Source: an uncultured Granulosicoccaceae bacterium (GTDB lineage: Bacteria > Pseudomonadota > Gammaproteobacteria > Granulosicoccales > Granulosicoccaceae). Taken from it: a DNA stretch of 63,840 bases. The position numbers and the translations under genes were made by a program. The notes under the pieces were generated by a model. That model was not told the DNA's origin. It did no database searches and saw nothing but the letters and a program-made list of their open reading frames with translations. The stretch spans positions 1 through 63,840 of the forward strand of contig CAKZUP010000045.1 of the NCBI GenBank assembly GCA_937922945.1. Direction: 5' to 3'. Below are positions 8,548 to 16,817 of the stretch, piece after piece; the first letter of the stretch is position 1, and the number at the start of each line of letters is the position of its first letter.

Positions 8548-9435
8548 TTAATTCAGTTCTGGTGGCAAATACTCCACACCGTACTGTTCGAATATTGCTT
8601 GCAGTTCCCCAGTATCCAAAAGCTGGGAAAGCAACTCCTGAAGCTCATATCCCAGATCGCGGCTATCATGTTTAACCGCAAGACCAATGGGCCAACCGGT
8701 ACGCACAATCCCTGGCATTGGAGGTTGTGCAATATACGAATCGCGCTTCGTTGCTATCTTGGCGACCCATTCAGTCTGAGCACGTGATGCCATCAAAGCA
8801 GGTACCTCGTTATCCATATATAGACCAATCGCGTCAGCAAAAGTTCGACCGCGGCGAATGCTATCCTGTAATTGGCCTCTGAACGCGTTGGATAGAAAAA
8901 AATCGCCAGCGGTATCCAATTCCACAGCGATGGGATTAGTGACAAATCGACCGAATGATTTTAATTCCGGAATCGCTTTTCGATCAACCACTACCGCCAT
9001 TTTTTCCTGAAAATAGGGCGCCATGAGAACGGCAAATTCATTGCGGGCATTAACCTCGGGATCGTACGGTGCATGCAACATCACGTCGGCCACTTTGCGA
9101 TGTATCAAGTCGCCCTTCCAGATGTTGACGCGTAAATCGTCATCCAGATTTTCATCGGCACCGCGCATTAGAATATCGACTTCAACACCGAGTTTTTTCC
9201 CAAGCGCGAAGGCTATATCAACATCGATTCCGTGGTATTCATCTGCCTCGCTCCATGAATAAGGAGCGTAGTCACTGTAAACAAAAAACGTAATGCGGCC
9301 CGCATCAATGATTTCATCGAGTGGCCGAGCATGCGACGCCTGCAGCAGACAAAGACTCACCGTTAAACTTATTGCTAAGCTTGATGCCAAGTGAGCAACA
9401 TACCGAACAGAGTGTTTAAGGCGCGTCATTGTCAT
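8548..9435 (-). CDS. Quinoprotein dehydrogenase-associated periplasmic binding protein (MoxJ-like)
   Basis: The 295-residue product has a signal peptide ending LQASHA and then a bacterial solute-binding fold of the extracellular family 3 type: ITFFVYSDYAPYSW near the N-terminus, EYHGIDVDIAFALGKKLG, and a C-terminal QLLDTGELQAIFEQYGV. MoxJ/MxaJ-type proteins of this fold sit in methanol and ethanol dehydrogenase clusters without a matching ABC transporter and bind or help the dehydrogenase rather than import solutes. It follows the cytochrome gene by 34 bases and precedes the SoxYZ-like gene by 53 bases, consistent with one transcript. Confidence 0.87.
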   Translation of the reverse strand: MTMTRLKHSVRYVAHLASSLAISLTVSLCLLQASHARPLDEIIDAGRITFFVYSDYAPYSWSEADEYHGIDVDIAFALGKKLGVEVDILMRGADENLDDDLRVNIWKGDLIHRKVADVMLHAPYDPEVNARNEFAVLMAPYFQEKMAVVVDRKAIPELKSFGRFVTNPIAVELDTAGDFFLSNAFRGQLQDSIRRGRTFADAIGLYMDNEVPALMASRAQTEWVAKIATKRDSYIAQPPMPGIVRTGWPIGLAVKHDSRDLGYELQELLSQLLDTGELQAIFEQYGVEYLPPELN

Positions 9436-9469
9436 TATTGGTTTAAAAAACGGGTTTAAGGGCTAACGG

Positions 9470-9910
9470 TCACATGGGCCGCGTTTCAATGTAGGACCGA
9501 ATAGCCCACATGGCCTCCTGACTCAGTAGCTCCTTGAACGGCGGCATTTTATAGGCACCATTTTGAGAGTAACCCTTCAGCACACGCTCCATATACCATT
9601 CATCGCCAAATTCTCCCTCTTCCAATAATCGAAGATCGGGGGCTATTCCACCCGAAATGGCTTCCAGGCCATGACAACGCGCACAATTCTGGTTATAACC
9701 CGAGGCCCCAATGGTTTGCGCCAGCTCATACTGCTCGCCACCAGCCAACCGATAAGGGTTTTCGGTTTGAATCTCTTCTGGAAGCGGCTCCAGGCCTTCG
9801 GTTTCCACCGCTTGCGGCGTGACGTCACCGTGCCCGTGCACAACTGACACGACGCCAGAACAGATAACAAGCGCTGTTAGCGCGCTGGCCGTCAAAATGC
9901 TAAACCTCAT
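9470..9910 (-). CDS. pedF: Cytochrome c-550 PedF
   Basis: The 146-residue protein has a cleavable signal peptide (to about HG-HGDV), one heme c site CARCH at 76-80 and a likely axial Met122 in YKMPPF. The region ENPYRLAGGEQYELAQ-IG-GYNQNCARCH is typical of PedF, the electron acceptor of PQQ ethanol dehydrogenases. It is the first gene of the minus-strand set cytochrome, MoxJ-like, SoxYZ-like, SoxH-like, dehydrogenase. From memory this is the same order as pedF to pedH in Pseudomonas putida. A good ribosome site (GAGAGGAAGAGC) precedes the ATG. Confidence 0.88.
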   Translation of the reverse strand: MRFSILTASALTALVICSGVVSVVHGHGDVTPQAVETEGLEPLPEEIQTENPYRLAGGEQYELAQTIGASGYNQNCARCHGLEAISGGIAPDLRLLEEGEFGDEWYMERVLKGYSQNGAYKMPPFKELLSQEAMWAIRSYIETRPM

Positions 9911-10293
9911 GCTCTTCCTCTCACGATCTACCTAATTATAAGTAGTTATATCAGAATCAACATGTAGACTCTATGGTGCTTTGGCCTACTCCCATACCAA
10001 GTACCAATAAACCCGACAATTTCGCACTTCACGCCGTAATCATCAATCGCGCTCATTTTCAATGATTTGCTGCCCACAGTGGCTAAATACAACAATGGTA
10101 CAGGGAGCCCTTAGCCGACCCAACCGGTACGTTCATATTGTCAGCACGTGTTGTATGGGCCAGAATATAGTCGGATACAGCACAATAACCTAGTATTTAC
10201 CAGTGGCAAGGGAATAATAGAACTTTGGTACCACTGCTTGCCATGCAACACTCACTCATACTAAGCGCACTGCGCTCATGTAAAACGTTTGCC
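9911..10293. promoter_or_regulatory. Divergent promoter region between pedF and the CXXCW gene
   Basis: This 383-base gap must hold promoters for both arms of the island. On the minus strand a TATAAT lies at 9940-9935 about 25 bases before pedF, with TTGATT upstream at poor spacing. A CCAATA-type element (TACCAATAAACC) lies near 10000. Two in-frame starts for the CXXCW gene, TTG 10225 and ATG 10243, also fall here but lack a good signal peptide context. No RNA gene was seen. Confidence 0.4.
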
Positions 10294-11382
10294 ATGGTTA
10301 AGTTCGAACTCATTTTATTGTTTTGCTTTCTCAATACGTTAGCGCTCCTGCTAAATCATTCAGCACTTGCCGAGGAATATGACGTTGACCCTCAAACCGG
10401 TTACCGGATGGATCGTTACCGCGCTCCGGTGCCCAAATCTATTCCAGGCGGAACCACCGTCGATACACCGTTTGTCATGGAGCAGCATGCTTTGGGCAAC
10501 ATGGTGTTTATTGATGTACTGCCGCCAAAAGGCATGGGGGCCGACCCGCTTGAAGGCTATTGGCTGATCACAGAACCCAGACACAGTATCGCCGGCACGC
10601 ACTGGCTACCTGAAGTCGGTCGCGGGTTCCTCGAACCGGAACACGCAGACTACTTTGAGCGGAATTTAAAACGCTTGAGCGTCAATGATAAGAACCAACC
10701 GATTCTGTTTTTTTGCACAGCAGATTGTTGGCAAAGTTGGAACGCTGCCAAACGTGCGATTAGTTGGGGGTACGCAAACGTGTATTGGTATCCCAATGGC
10801 AGCGATGGTTGGTTAGAACAGGGAAACGCGTTAACAGAAATTGCACCAGTTAATTTTATAAACGATACCACGCCACATCTTTTTCCTGCTAACGCAAGCA
10901 TTGAGCTAATCGGCAAAGAACAGAATACATCCATTGGTACTGTTCAATTTAAAAATCTTCCCGATGGAACAGCGAATTTCAGCATAGACATCACAGGCGA
11001 TGACTTCTCAGATCACTTTTTGTCAATGCGGCCGTTTCGATGCATCACTGGCACAGAAGACTGGTATTGCCACCTGGCTTATCCTTATGAATTAAACAAC
11101 TCGATAAGCGCCGATGATTTCACCAACCTGGAATACCAACTGCTGTTTATACAGAAGAAAAAGAATGAGTTTGGCATAGATGCATGGAATGGTATTTACT
11201 ACAAACTAGCACTTACCGACACCGGCGCCATTACCGGTAAACTTATGCAAGGAGACTTAAACGTTCTGTCCTCCCCTCCTGAACCCTATTCTCACCCAAT
11301 CGATCTGAATGAATTTTTTGGGGATGAAGCCCATAAACAACGCTACCCCGCTTTAACCATAAAATCCTTCGCCGATAAATAA
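10294..11382 (+). CDS. PQQ-associated CXXCW-motif protein with extra C-terminal domain
   Basis: From ATG 10294 the 362-residue protein begins with a clean signal peptide (MVKFELILLF to about ALAEEYD). Residues about 30-180 are a rhodanese-like domain whose active-site loop is FFCTADCWQSWNAAKR (Cys141, Cys145, Trp146), followed by WGYANVYWYPNGSDGW. This is the signature of the CXXCW family linked to PQQ-dependent catabolism. Family members usually end soon after that motif. Here about 170 more residues follow, with Cys in RCITGTEDWYCHLAYP, and I do not recognise this part. It heads the plus-strand arm and ends 27 bases before moxR. A redox or sulfur-handling role in dehydrogenase maturation is likely but unproven. 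Confidence 0.8.
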   Translation: MVKFELILLFCFLNTLALLLNHSALAEEYDVDPQTGYRMDRYRAPVPKSIPGGTTVDTPFVMEQHALGNMVFIDVLPPKGMGADPLEGYWLITEPRHSIAGTHWLPEVGRGFLEPEHADYFERNLKRLSVNDKNQPILFFCTADCWQSWNAAKRAISWGYANVYWYPNGSDGWLEQGNALTEIAPVNFINDTTPHLFPANASIELIGKEQNTSIGTVQFKNLPDGTANFSIDITGDDFSDHFLSMRPFRCITGTEDWYCHLAYPYELNNSISADDFTNLEYQLLFIQKKKNEFGIDAWNGIYYKLALTDTGAITGKLMQGDLNVLSSPPEPYSHPIDLNEFFGDEAHKQRYPALTIKSFADK

Positions 11383-11409
11383 TGAGCCCACGAACATGAG
11401 CATTCCATC

Positions 11410-12393
11410 ATGAGCGCCAGCAATCTTTCCAACGACGATCAGGATCGTGCGAATATTCGGCGTGTTGTAGCTCAACTGGAAACGCAGCTTATCAATCAGG
11501 AATCCCTGATTCGGCGTTTATACATCGCACTGCTTACGGGTGGGCACGTTTTAATTGAAGGGCCTCCAGGGCTGGCAAAAACGCGTGCTGTGAATCGATT
11601 CGCGCAGTCAGTTAGCGCAAGCTTTGCACGAGTTCAGTCAACCCCTGACTTACTACCGGCTGACATTACCGGCACAGAACTATTCCAGCAAAAAACCAGT
11701 AACTTCGAATTTCTCAAAGGGCCGTTATTCAACAATATCGTGCTTGTCGATGAAGTTAATCGAGCACCACCAAAAGTGCAAAGTGCCATGCTTGAGGCCA
11801 TGGGCGAAAAACAAATTACCTCTTCAGGCGTTACGCGAAAACTTGATGCCCTGTTTATGGTGGCGGCGACTCAAAACCCGATTGAGCATGAAGGTACTTA
11901 TCCCTTACCCGAGGCACAAAAAGATCGGTTTATGTTTTTCATTGATGTTGCGATGCCGGATGCAGACACTGAGCGGCTTATTCTGGATACGGTTCTGGCT
12001 GAATCAGAAGATCCCAACGTACACAAGCTCGATGCAATCGATACCGATACTATCGTTCGTGCCAGTGAATCAATCACCGGTGTACACATAAGCGATTCAG
12101 TTCGCGACTACATTGTGCGACTGATAGCCGCAACCCGAGGCCAGGGTATTGGTGGCCAGTCGGTCGACGCAATCCGCCAGGCATCCAGCCCGCGCGGTTC
12201 TATTTTTCTTGCAACCGCCGCCAAAGCTGAAGCGTGGTTATCGGGTCGGGATTACGTAACACCAGATGATGTTGCATCTCTGGCAGTCGATGTGTTGTCC
12301 GGTCGCATTGCACTTGAATATAAAGCCATAGCCGAGGGAGTCTTTCAAAGAGAGATTATTTCGCAGGTTGTGCAGGCAACGCCAAAAGTCTGA
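11410..12393 (+). CDS. moxR: MoxR-family AAA+ ATPase
   Basis: The 327-residue cytosolic ATPase has Walker A GPPGLAKT at 51-58, Walker B VLVDEVNRAPP around 111-121, the MoxR sequence MLEAMGEKQI and sensor 1 AATQNPIEHEGTYPLPEAQKDRF. MoxR proteins act as chaperones with VWA-domain partners. In methylotrophs MxaR belongs to the set needed for active methanol dehydrogenase. It is the first gene of a compact run that continues with DUF58, DUF4381, two VWA proteins, a TPR protein and BatD, and lies nine bases before the DUF58 gene. Confidence 0.93.
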   Translation: MSASNLSNDDQDRANIRRVVAQLETQLINQESLIRRLYIALLTGGHVLIEGPPGLAKTRAVNRFAQSVSASFARVQSTPDLLPADITGTELFQQKTSNFEFLKGPLFNNIVLVDEVNRAPPKVQSAMLEAMGEKQITSSGVTRKLDALFMVAATQNPIEHEGTYPLPEAQKDRFMFFIDVAMPDADTERLILDTVLAESEDPNVHKLDAIDTDTIVRASESITGVHISDSVRDYIVRLIAATRGQGIGGQSVDAIRQASSPRGSIFLATAAKAEAWLSGRDYVTPDDVASLAVDVLSGRIALEYKAIAEGVFQREIISQVVQATPKV

Positions 12394-12402
12394 GAACACG
12401 CC

Positions 12403-13341
12403 ATGTCTGATGCCGCCACCGACACGATGAACGATGCCACTGTCACACTAACATTGCAACGGCTTATAGACGCCCAATACAGCGTGGCTCCCAAAACCTC
12501 GCTAACCCCACAAGAGCTCTCACATTTACCCGGACATATCGCTAGTCGAAAACGCGGCCAGGGCCTTGAGTTCGAAGACTTGCGTTGCTACACACCCGGC
12601 GATGATGTCAGGCACATTGACTGGAAAGTCAGCGCTCGACATAACCAGCTCTATACACGTCTTTATCGCGAAGAACGCGAACAGGTGCTCACACTCGCGG
12701 TTGATTTCTCAGACAGAATGTTCACAGGTTCTGATGCGCTCAAGGCGGTTAAAGCGGGCTATGTCGCAGCAACGCTTGCGTGGCAATGTGTTAGTACGGG
12801 CGGCCGGTGTGGGCTGTTAATACAAACAGGAAATGGTTTTCATGCGACGCGCGCCGCCACAGGCGATAAAGCAGCATTGGCCATCTGCGCAGCTCTGGCT
12901 AACCAATTTGAATCTGCAAAAAGTGACTGGTACACGCAGTTAAATCACGTGAGCTCTGAACAAAGTGTGTTCACTCCATTAATAAACACAGGCCGCGAAC
13001 TCGGTTCAATTGTGGCGATAAGTGGGCTTGATACGGTGAACAACGAATTGGCCATGACCTTAAAAGAGCTGGAGGCTGCCAAACGCATCGCAGTGATTTA
13101 CATAGACGACCCATTAGAACACAAGCCCTTACCAACCGGTACCTATCACTATAAAACAGCGAACGGGCAAAGACGTGTTGTATTAAACCAAACCCAAACA
13201 CGTGCGTTGCGAGAAAAATTGGCCGATCAGCATCGTCAACTGATTAATCTTTTTACGGATGTAAAAATTCCGTTACTCCATAGCAGTATCGGTGCAGCAG
13301 CGATAAAACATTCTCTGATTCAGTTGGGTTTTCTGGCGTGA
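12403..13341 (+). CDS. DUF58 domain protein (MxaS-like)
   Basis: The 312-residue protein shows the DUF58 hallmark RKRGQGLEFEDLRCYTPGDDVRHIDWKVSAR at residues about 48-78, then LYTRLYREEREQVLTLAVDFSDRM, a degenerate VWA-like start. DUF58 proteins are the constant partners of MoxR ATPases, and MxaS is the version in methanol dehydrogenase clusters. No membrane helix is evident, so it is probably cytosolic. It sits nine bases after moxR and ten bases before the DUF4381 gene. Confidence 0.9.
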   Translation: MSDAATDTMNDATVTLTLQRLIDAQYSVAPKTSLTPQELSHLPGHIASRKRGQGLEFEDLRCYTPGDDVRHIDWKVSARHNQLYTRLYREEREQVLTLAVDFSDRMFTGSDALKAVKAGYVAATLAWQCVSTGGRCGLLIQTGNGFHATRAATGDKAALAICAALANQFESAKSDWYTQLNHVSSEQSVFTPLINTGRELGSIVAISGLDTVNNELAMTLKELEAAKRIAVIYIDDPLEHKPLPTGTYHYKTANGQRRVVLNQTQTRALREKLADQHRQLINLFTDVKIPLLHSSIGAAAIKHSLIQLGFLA

Positions 13342-13350
13342 GCGTGCATT

Positions 13351-13890
13351 ATGGATGACCCTAATCAGCTGTTGCAACAACTCCGGGATATCCAGGAACC
13401 ACTGCCACCTACAGATAGTTCGGGAGTCTTGTTAGGCTTAATGCTACTGGGACTGTTTGCAATTTTGCTGGGGTGTGCCTACTGGGTACACTGGAAAAAA
13501 GCGTCGATCAATCGAATACTGTGTAAAGAAATTCAACACATAAAAAACCAGACAAAAATTGCCCAAAGCACGGCAAACCTCAACAGATCAAACCGGCAAA
13601 ACGTAACCAATAAACACATCAGTAACAGAAACGCTATTCATCAGTTAGCCACTATACTTCGACGTACTCTGCACCACTTGCACGGTGATGAAGTTAATCT
13701 GCTGGAGGGTCAACCTTGGCTAGACAAGCTCGACAGCACGTTTGGTACACGTTTTTTCACCCAGGGTAACGGTACAATATTCGGACACGACCTCTATAAA
13801 AAACATCAATCCTCACAACTCGATGTATCCCGATTGTGTGACGACTTAACGCGTTTGTACAAACCCGTTGCTCTGCGAAAGCATCAATGA
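13351..13890 (+). CDS. DUF4381-like single-pass membrane protein
   Basis: The 179-residue protein has a short acidic N-terminus with LRDIQEPLPPTDS, one strong helix at about 26-46 (GVLLGLMLLGLFAILLGCAYW) and a basic cytoplasmic part that includes QLATILRRTLHHLHG. Its position between DUF58 and the VWA genes, length and single N-terminal helix match DUF4381 proteins of MoxR operons. Its TGA overlaps the next ATG (ATGA at 13887-13890), implying translational coupling. The specific role is unknown. Confidence 0.75.
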   Translation: MDDPNQLLQQLRDIQEPLPPTDSSGVLLGLMLLGLFAILLGCAYWVHWKKASINRILCKEIQHIKNQTKIAQSTANLNRSNRQNVTNKHISNRNAIHQLATILRRTLHHLHGDEVNLLEGQPWLDKLDSTFGTRFFTQGNGTIFGHDLYKKHQSSQLDVSRLCDDLTRLYKPVALRKHQ

Positions 13891-14873
13891 TCAGCATAAT
13901 GTCATTCGAATGGCCGTGGATGTTTGTCTTACTGCCAATGCCACTTCTTGCACCTGTAGCTGAGCGCTTTTTTAAACCCCGTGTATCGCATGAAGCTATA
14001 GCCATTCCGCCAAGATTGGAAAGCGCGCTGAACAGTATCGACAGTGAGGCTGTGCAACATAGAAGGCTGATTAAATTACTTCCGTGGTTGTGCTGGTGCC
14101 TGCTTGTTTTTGCGATTGCACAACCCAGTTTCAAGGGCAATTCACTGTCTCGCTTTGCTGACGGTCGAGCCATTGCGCTGGCAATTGATTTATCTGGCAG
14201 CATGGAGCGGGACGACTTTTCAATCGATGAACTATCCAGCGACCGGTTGTCGGTTGTAAAGGTGGTTGCCAGTAAATTCATTCAAGCGCAAAAAGGCAAT
14301 CGGCTCTCACTGGTGTTGTTTGCTGAAGAAGCCTTTGTAGCGTCACCACTGAGTTTTGATACCAAAGCCGTTGCGGGGTATCTGCAAAGTGCTGGCATTG
14401 GTATGGCCGGCCGCTCTACCGCAATAGGTGATGCACTGGGCCTGGCGATACAAACACTGCGTACCGACCCTGCGCGCAATAAGGCCATCGTATTGCTCTC
14501 GGATGGCACCAACAACGCAGGTACGGTCGAACCTGAAAGTGCTGCCGAGCTGGCTGCTGAGCTATCGATACGCATTCACACCATAGCCATGGCCAGCGAT
14601 CAGCAAGCCGGAGGCTACGACACATCGCCGTCGGCCGATCTGGATGAAGCGACATTAAAAACCATTGCTGAAAGTTCAGGTGGTGAGTTTTTTCGCGCCC
14701 AAACCACGGAAGAACTTCAGAGCATTTATGCCGCGATAGACGATCTTGAATCAGCAGAATCGAAAACACCAGACGTCTTACTGCAGCATGACATACGAAA
14801 TATCGCGCTACTAATCTTATTTATCTTATTGCTTGGTTGGGAAGCACTTCGATGGACGGAGCAAACAGCATGA
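13887..14873 (+). CDS. VWA-domain membrane protein (BatA / MxaC-like)
   Basis: The 328-residue product has a hydrophobic N-terminal segment (WPWMFVLLPMPLLAPVA), a second at about 68-83 (LLPWLCWCLLVFAIAQP), a VWA domain and a C-terminal helix (IALLILFILLLGW). The metal-ion-dependent adhesion site is complete: DLSGS near residue 98-102, the Thr in RSTAIGDAL and the Asp in SDGTNN. This is the BatA pattern, and MxaC is the equivalent in methanol dehydrogenase operons, where it is needed for metal loading. It overlaps its neighbours on both sides by four bases. Confidence 0.88.
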   Translation: MISIMSFEWPWMFVLLPMPLLAPVAERFFKPRVSHEAIAIPPRLESALNSIDSEAVQHRRLIKLLPWLCWCLLVFAIAQPSFKGNSLSRFADGRAIALAIDLSGSMERDDFSIDELSSDRLSVVKVVASKFIQAQKGNRLSLVLFAEEAFVASPLSFDTKAVAGYLQSAGIGMAGRSTAIGDALGLAIQTLRTDPARNKAIVLLSDGTNNAGTVEPESAAELAAELSIRIHTIAMASDQQAGGYDTSPSADLDEATLKTIAESSGGEFFRAQTTEELQSIYAAIDDLESAESKTPDVLLQHDIRNIALLILFILLLGWEALRWTEQTA

Positions 14874-15781
14874 GCTTTTTGCACCCACTCTGGCTGATCG
14901 TTTTCGCGCTGCTATTCATGCTTAGCCTGTTACCCTTGAGAACAATTATCAGTAATACCTGGCGACGGGTAATCGCCCCAGGCGTGTTGAGCCACTTGAG
15001 TCAGAACCAACTTAGCTCAACAAAGCGGCGTTCCTGGTTACTGATCAGCGCAAGCATCATCGCTTTGGCCATGAGCTCCCCTGCAACCCGTAATACCCAT
15101 GAACAAGCTTACCAACACACCACGGGTTGGATTGCTGTCGCTGATGTATCCCGCTCCATGACGTTGGATGACGTTGCACCTACTCGTTTCACAGCCATGC
15201 GCGATGCACTCGATGCCTTGTCACGCCATGCCGGAGCCAGACCACTGGCATTGGTTATTTACGCTGGCGATGCCTTTCTCGCCGTGCCTCCGGTATTCGA
15301 TAAACACTTACTTAACCAGCATATTGCGCTTCTTGACTATGGCATCATTCAACACGACGGCTCCAATCTGGCCCGTGCACTTTCACTGAGCACATCGGTG
15401 ATAGCCGATAGCGAATTTATCAGAGCGCGCGTTTTTGTACTAGGCGATGGAGGCGGTGTTAACCAACGATCAACCGCCGCTGCACGACACTTGGCCGCTT
15501 CTGGACATCAAGTTGATCTGTTACTGTTTGGCAGCCAAACCGGCGACCCCAAAACCAGTATTGATACTGAGAATGCCGCGGCGTTTGCAAGCGCCGGTGG
15601 TGGCCAACTGCTTAACGCCAATCGCTTGGGCGAGATTGATGTCGCTGATCTAAAGCTTTCATCAGAAGTGTTTGCCACGCAAAATGCCGACATTCGCGCC
15701 TTGCACTGGAAGAACCAATCGCATTGGATTTTGCTGCTGCTTCTGCCTGTTGCCGTGCTTTGGTTCAGGCCACAGACATGA
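14870..15781 (+). CDS. VWA-domain membrane protein (BatB / MxaL-like)
   Basis: The ATG at 14870 overlaps the previous stop (ATGA), with GGAG nine bases upstream, giving 303 residues. An N-terminal helix (LWLIVFALLFMLSLLPL) and a second near residues 54-66 (WLLISASIIALAM) anchor the VWA domain, whose metal site is DVSRS, HDGSNLARAL and LGDGGGVN. A final helix (WILLLLLPVAVLWF) closes the protein. Paired VWA proteins of opposite topology partners are normal in Bat and Mxa operons. Its last codons overlap the TPR gene start (ATGA at 15778). Confidence 0.88.
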   Translation: MSFLHPLWLIVFALLFMLSLLPLRTIISNTWRRVIAPGVLSHLSQNQLSSTKRRSWLLISASIIALAMSSPATRNTHEQAYQHTTGWIAVADVSRSMTLDDVAPTRFTAMRDALDALSRHAGARPLALVIYAGDAFLAVPPVFDKHLLNQHIALLDYGIIQHDGSNLARALSLSTSVIADSEFIRARVFVLGDGGGVNQRSTAAARHLAASGHQVDLLLFGSQTGDPKTSIDTENAAAFASAGGGQLLNANRLGEIDVADLKLSSEVFATQNADIRALHWKNQSHWILLLLLPVAVLWFRPQT

Positions 15782-16668
15782 AAACAAACATGGGCAACAT
15801 TATACGAACCATAACGATTGTCTGCTTCGTACTGCTGAGTACACACGTTCGAGCATCCAAAGATAACATTCTGGCCCACGATTTATTTCTACAGGGGAAC
15901 TATGCAAAAGCGGCAGAAATATTTACCGATCCGGCCTGGAAAGGCGTTGCGCTCTATCGCTCAGAGCAATGGTGGCGGGCTGCCGAGGCATTTGTCAGAG
16001 TTAACGATGCAAACGCCCAATACAATCTAGGTAATTGCTATGTCAAGCTCGGCTATTACGAGCTCGCGCTCGATGCCTATCTTCGGGCACTGTCTATGGA
16101 TGCTCATCATGAAAACGCGCAATACAACGCGGACATCGTGCGAAAACTGTTGGCGCTTGAAAACGGCGACCAGTCCGGGCAACAGGCCCTGCAATCGCGC
16201 CAGAATGAAATAGATCAGATAGAGACAGAATCAGAAGACCAGGCGCGCAACCCCGGTGCTGGGAAGGAGCAAACGCAACGCAGCGATAACAAGTCTGGCA
16301 GCGAAGAGGAATCCACTCAGGCCGACAAGCAGGCCGCCGATGCGATAGACGACAGCGCAGGTGGTAACACATCAGATCAATCCACTGAACAACAGGCTGG
16401 CAAGCCCGGCGAGGAGAAGATTAAGGGCAAGGCCAACGATAGCGAATCAGCAGAACAGCCATCTACCGGTGCTGAATCCGATTCAACCGCATCCGACTTA
16501 GAAGCCGCTGGCCTGCGTGCAGCTATTGAGCACGATCAGGCAACAGAACAATGGCTGAATCAGATCAATCATGATGCGCATCAATTCTTGAAGTCCAGAA
16601 TTCAACTGGAGTCTGAACGGCGACAAGCTGCTGGGCAGAATGCACCTGCCGGTGGTGATGCGTGGTAA
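15778..16668 (+). CDS. TPR-repeat protein (BatC-like)
   Basis: The ATG at 15778 overlaps the preceding stop. The 296-residue protein has a signal-like N-terminal hydrophobic segment (TITIVCFVLLSTHVRA), TPR repeats around residues 35-105 (AQYNLGNCYVKLGYYELALDAYLRALSMD is the clearest) and then a long low-complexity region rich in Gln, Glu, Asp and Ser, ending in a short helical tail. This is the layout of BatC in MoxR-Bat operons. It probably works in the periplasm with the VWA proteins. Nothing catalytic is visible. Confidence 0.82.
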   Translation: MKTNMGNIIRTITIVCFVLLSTHVRASKDNILAHDLFLQGNYAKAAEIFTDPAWKGVALYRSEQWWRAAEAFVRVNDANAQYNLGNCYVKLGYYELALDAYLRALSMDAHHENAQYNADIVRKLLALENGDQSGQQALQSRQNEIDQIETESEDQARNPGAGKEQTQRSDNKSGSEEESTQADKQAADAIDDSAGGNTSDQSTEQQAGKPGEEKIKGKANDSESAEQPSTGAESDSTASDLEAAGLRAAIEHDQATEQWLNQINHDAHQFLKSRIQLESERRQAAGQNAPAGGDAW

Positions 16669-16817
16669 ATCTATGGAAGCTAAAGCCTTGGATGATTGTA
16701 TGGCTCAGTAGCAATCAGTCAAACATTCGCTACGGTGCTCACTATCGTACACAACATCTTACTCAAGTTAACGCTCGACGCTGCTATCAGGTTTTAACGC
16801 ACACCCTAGCGCGGAGA

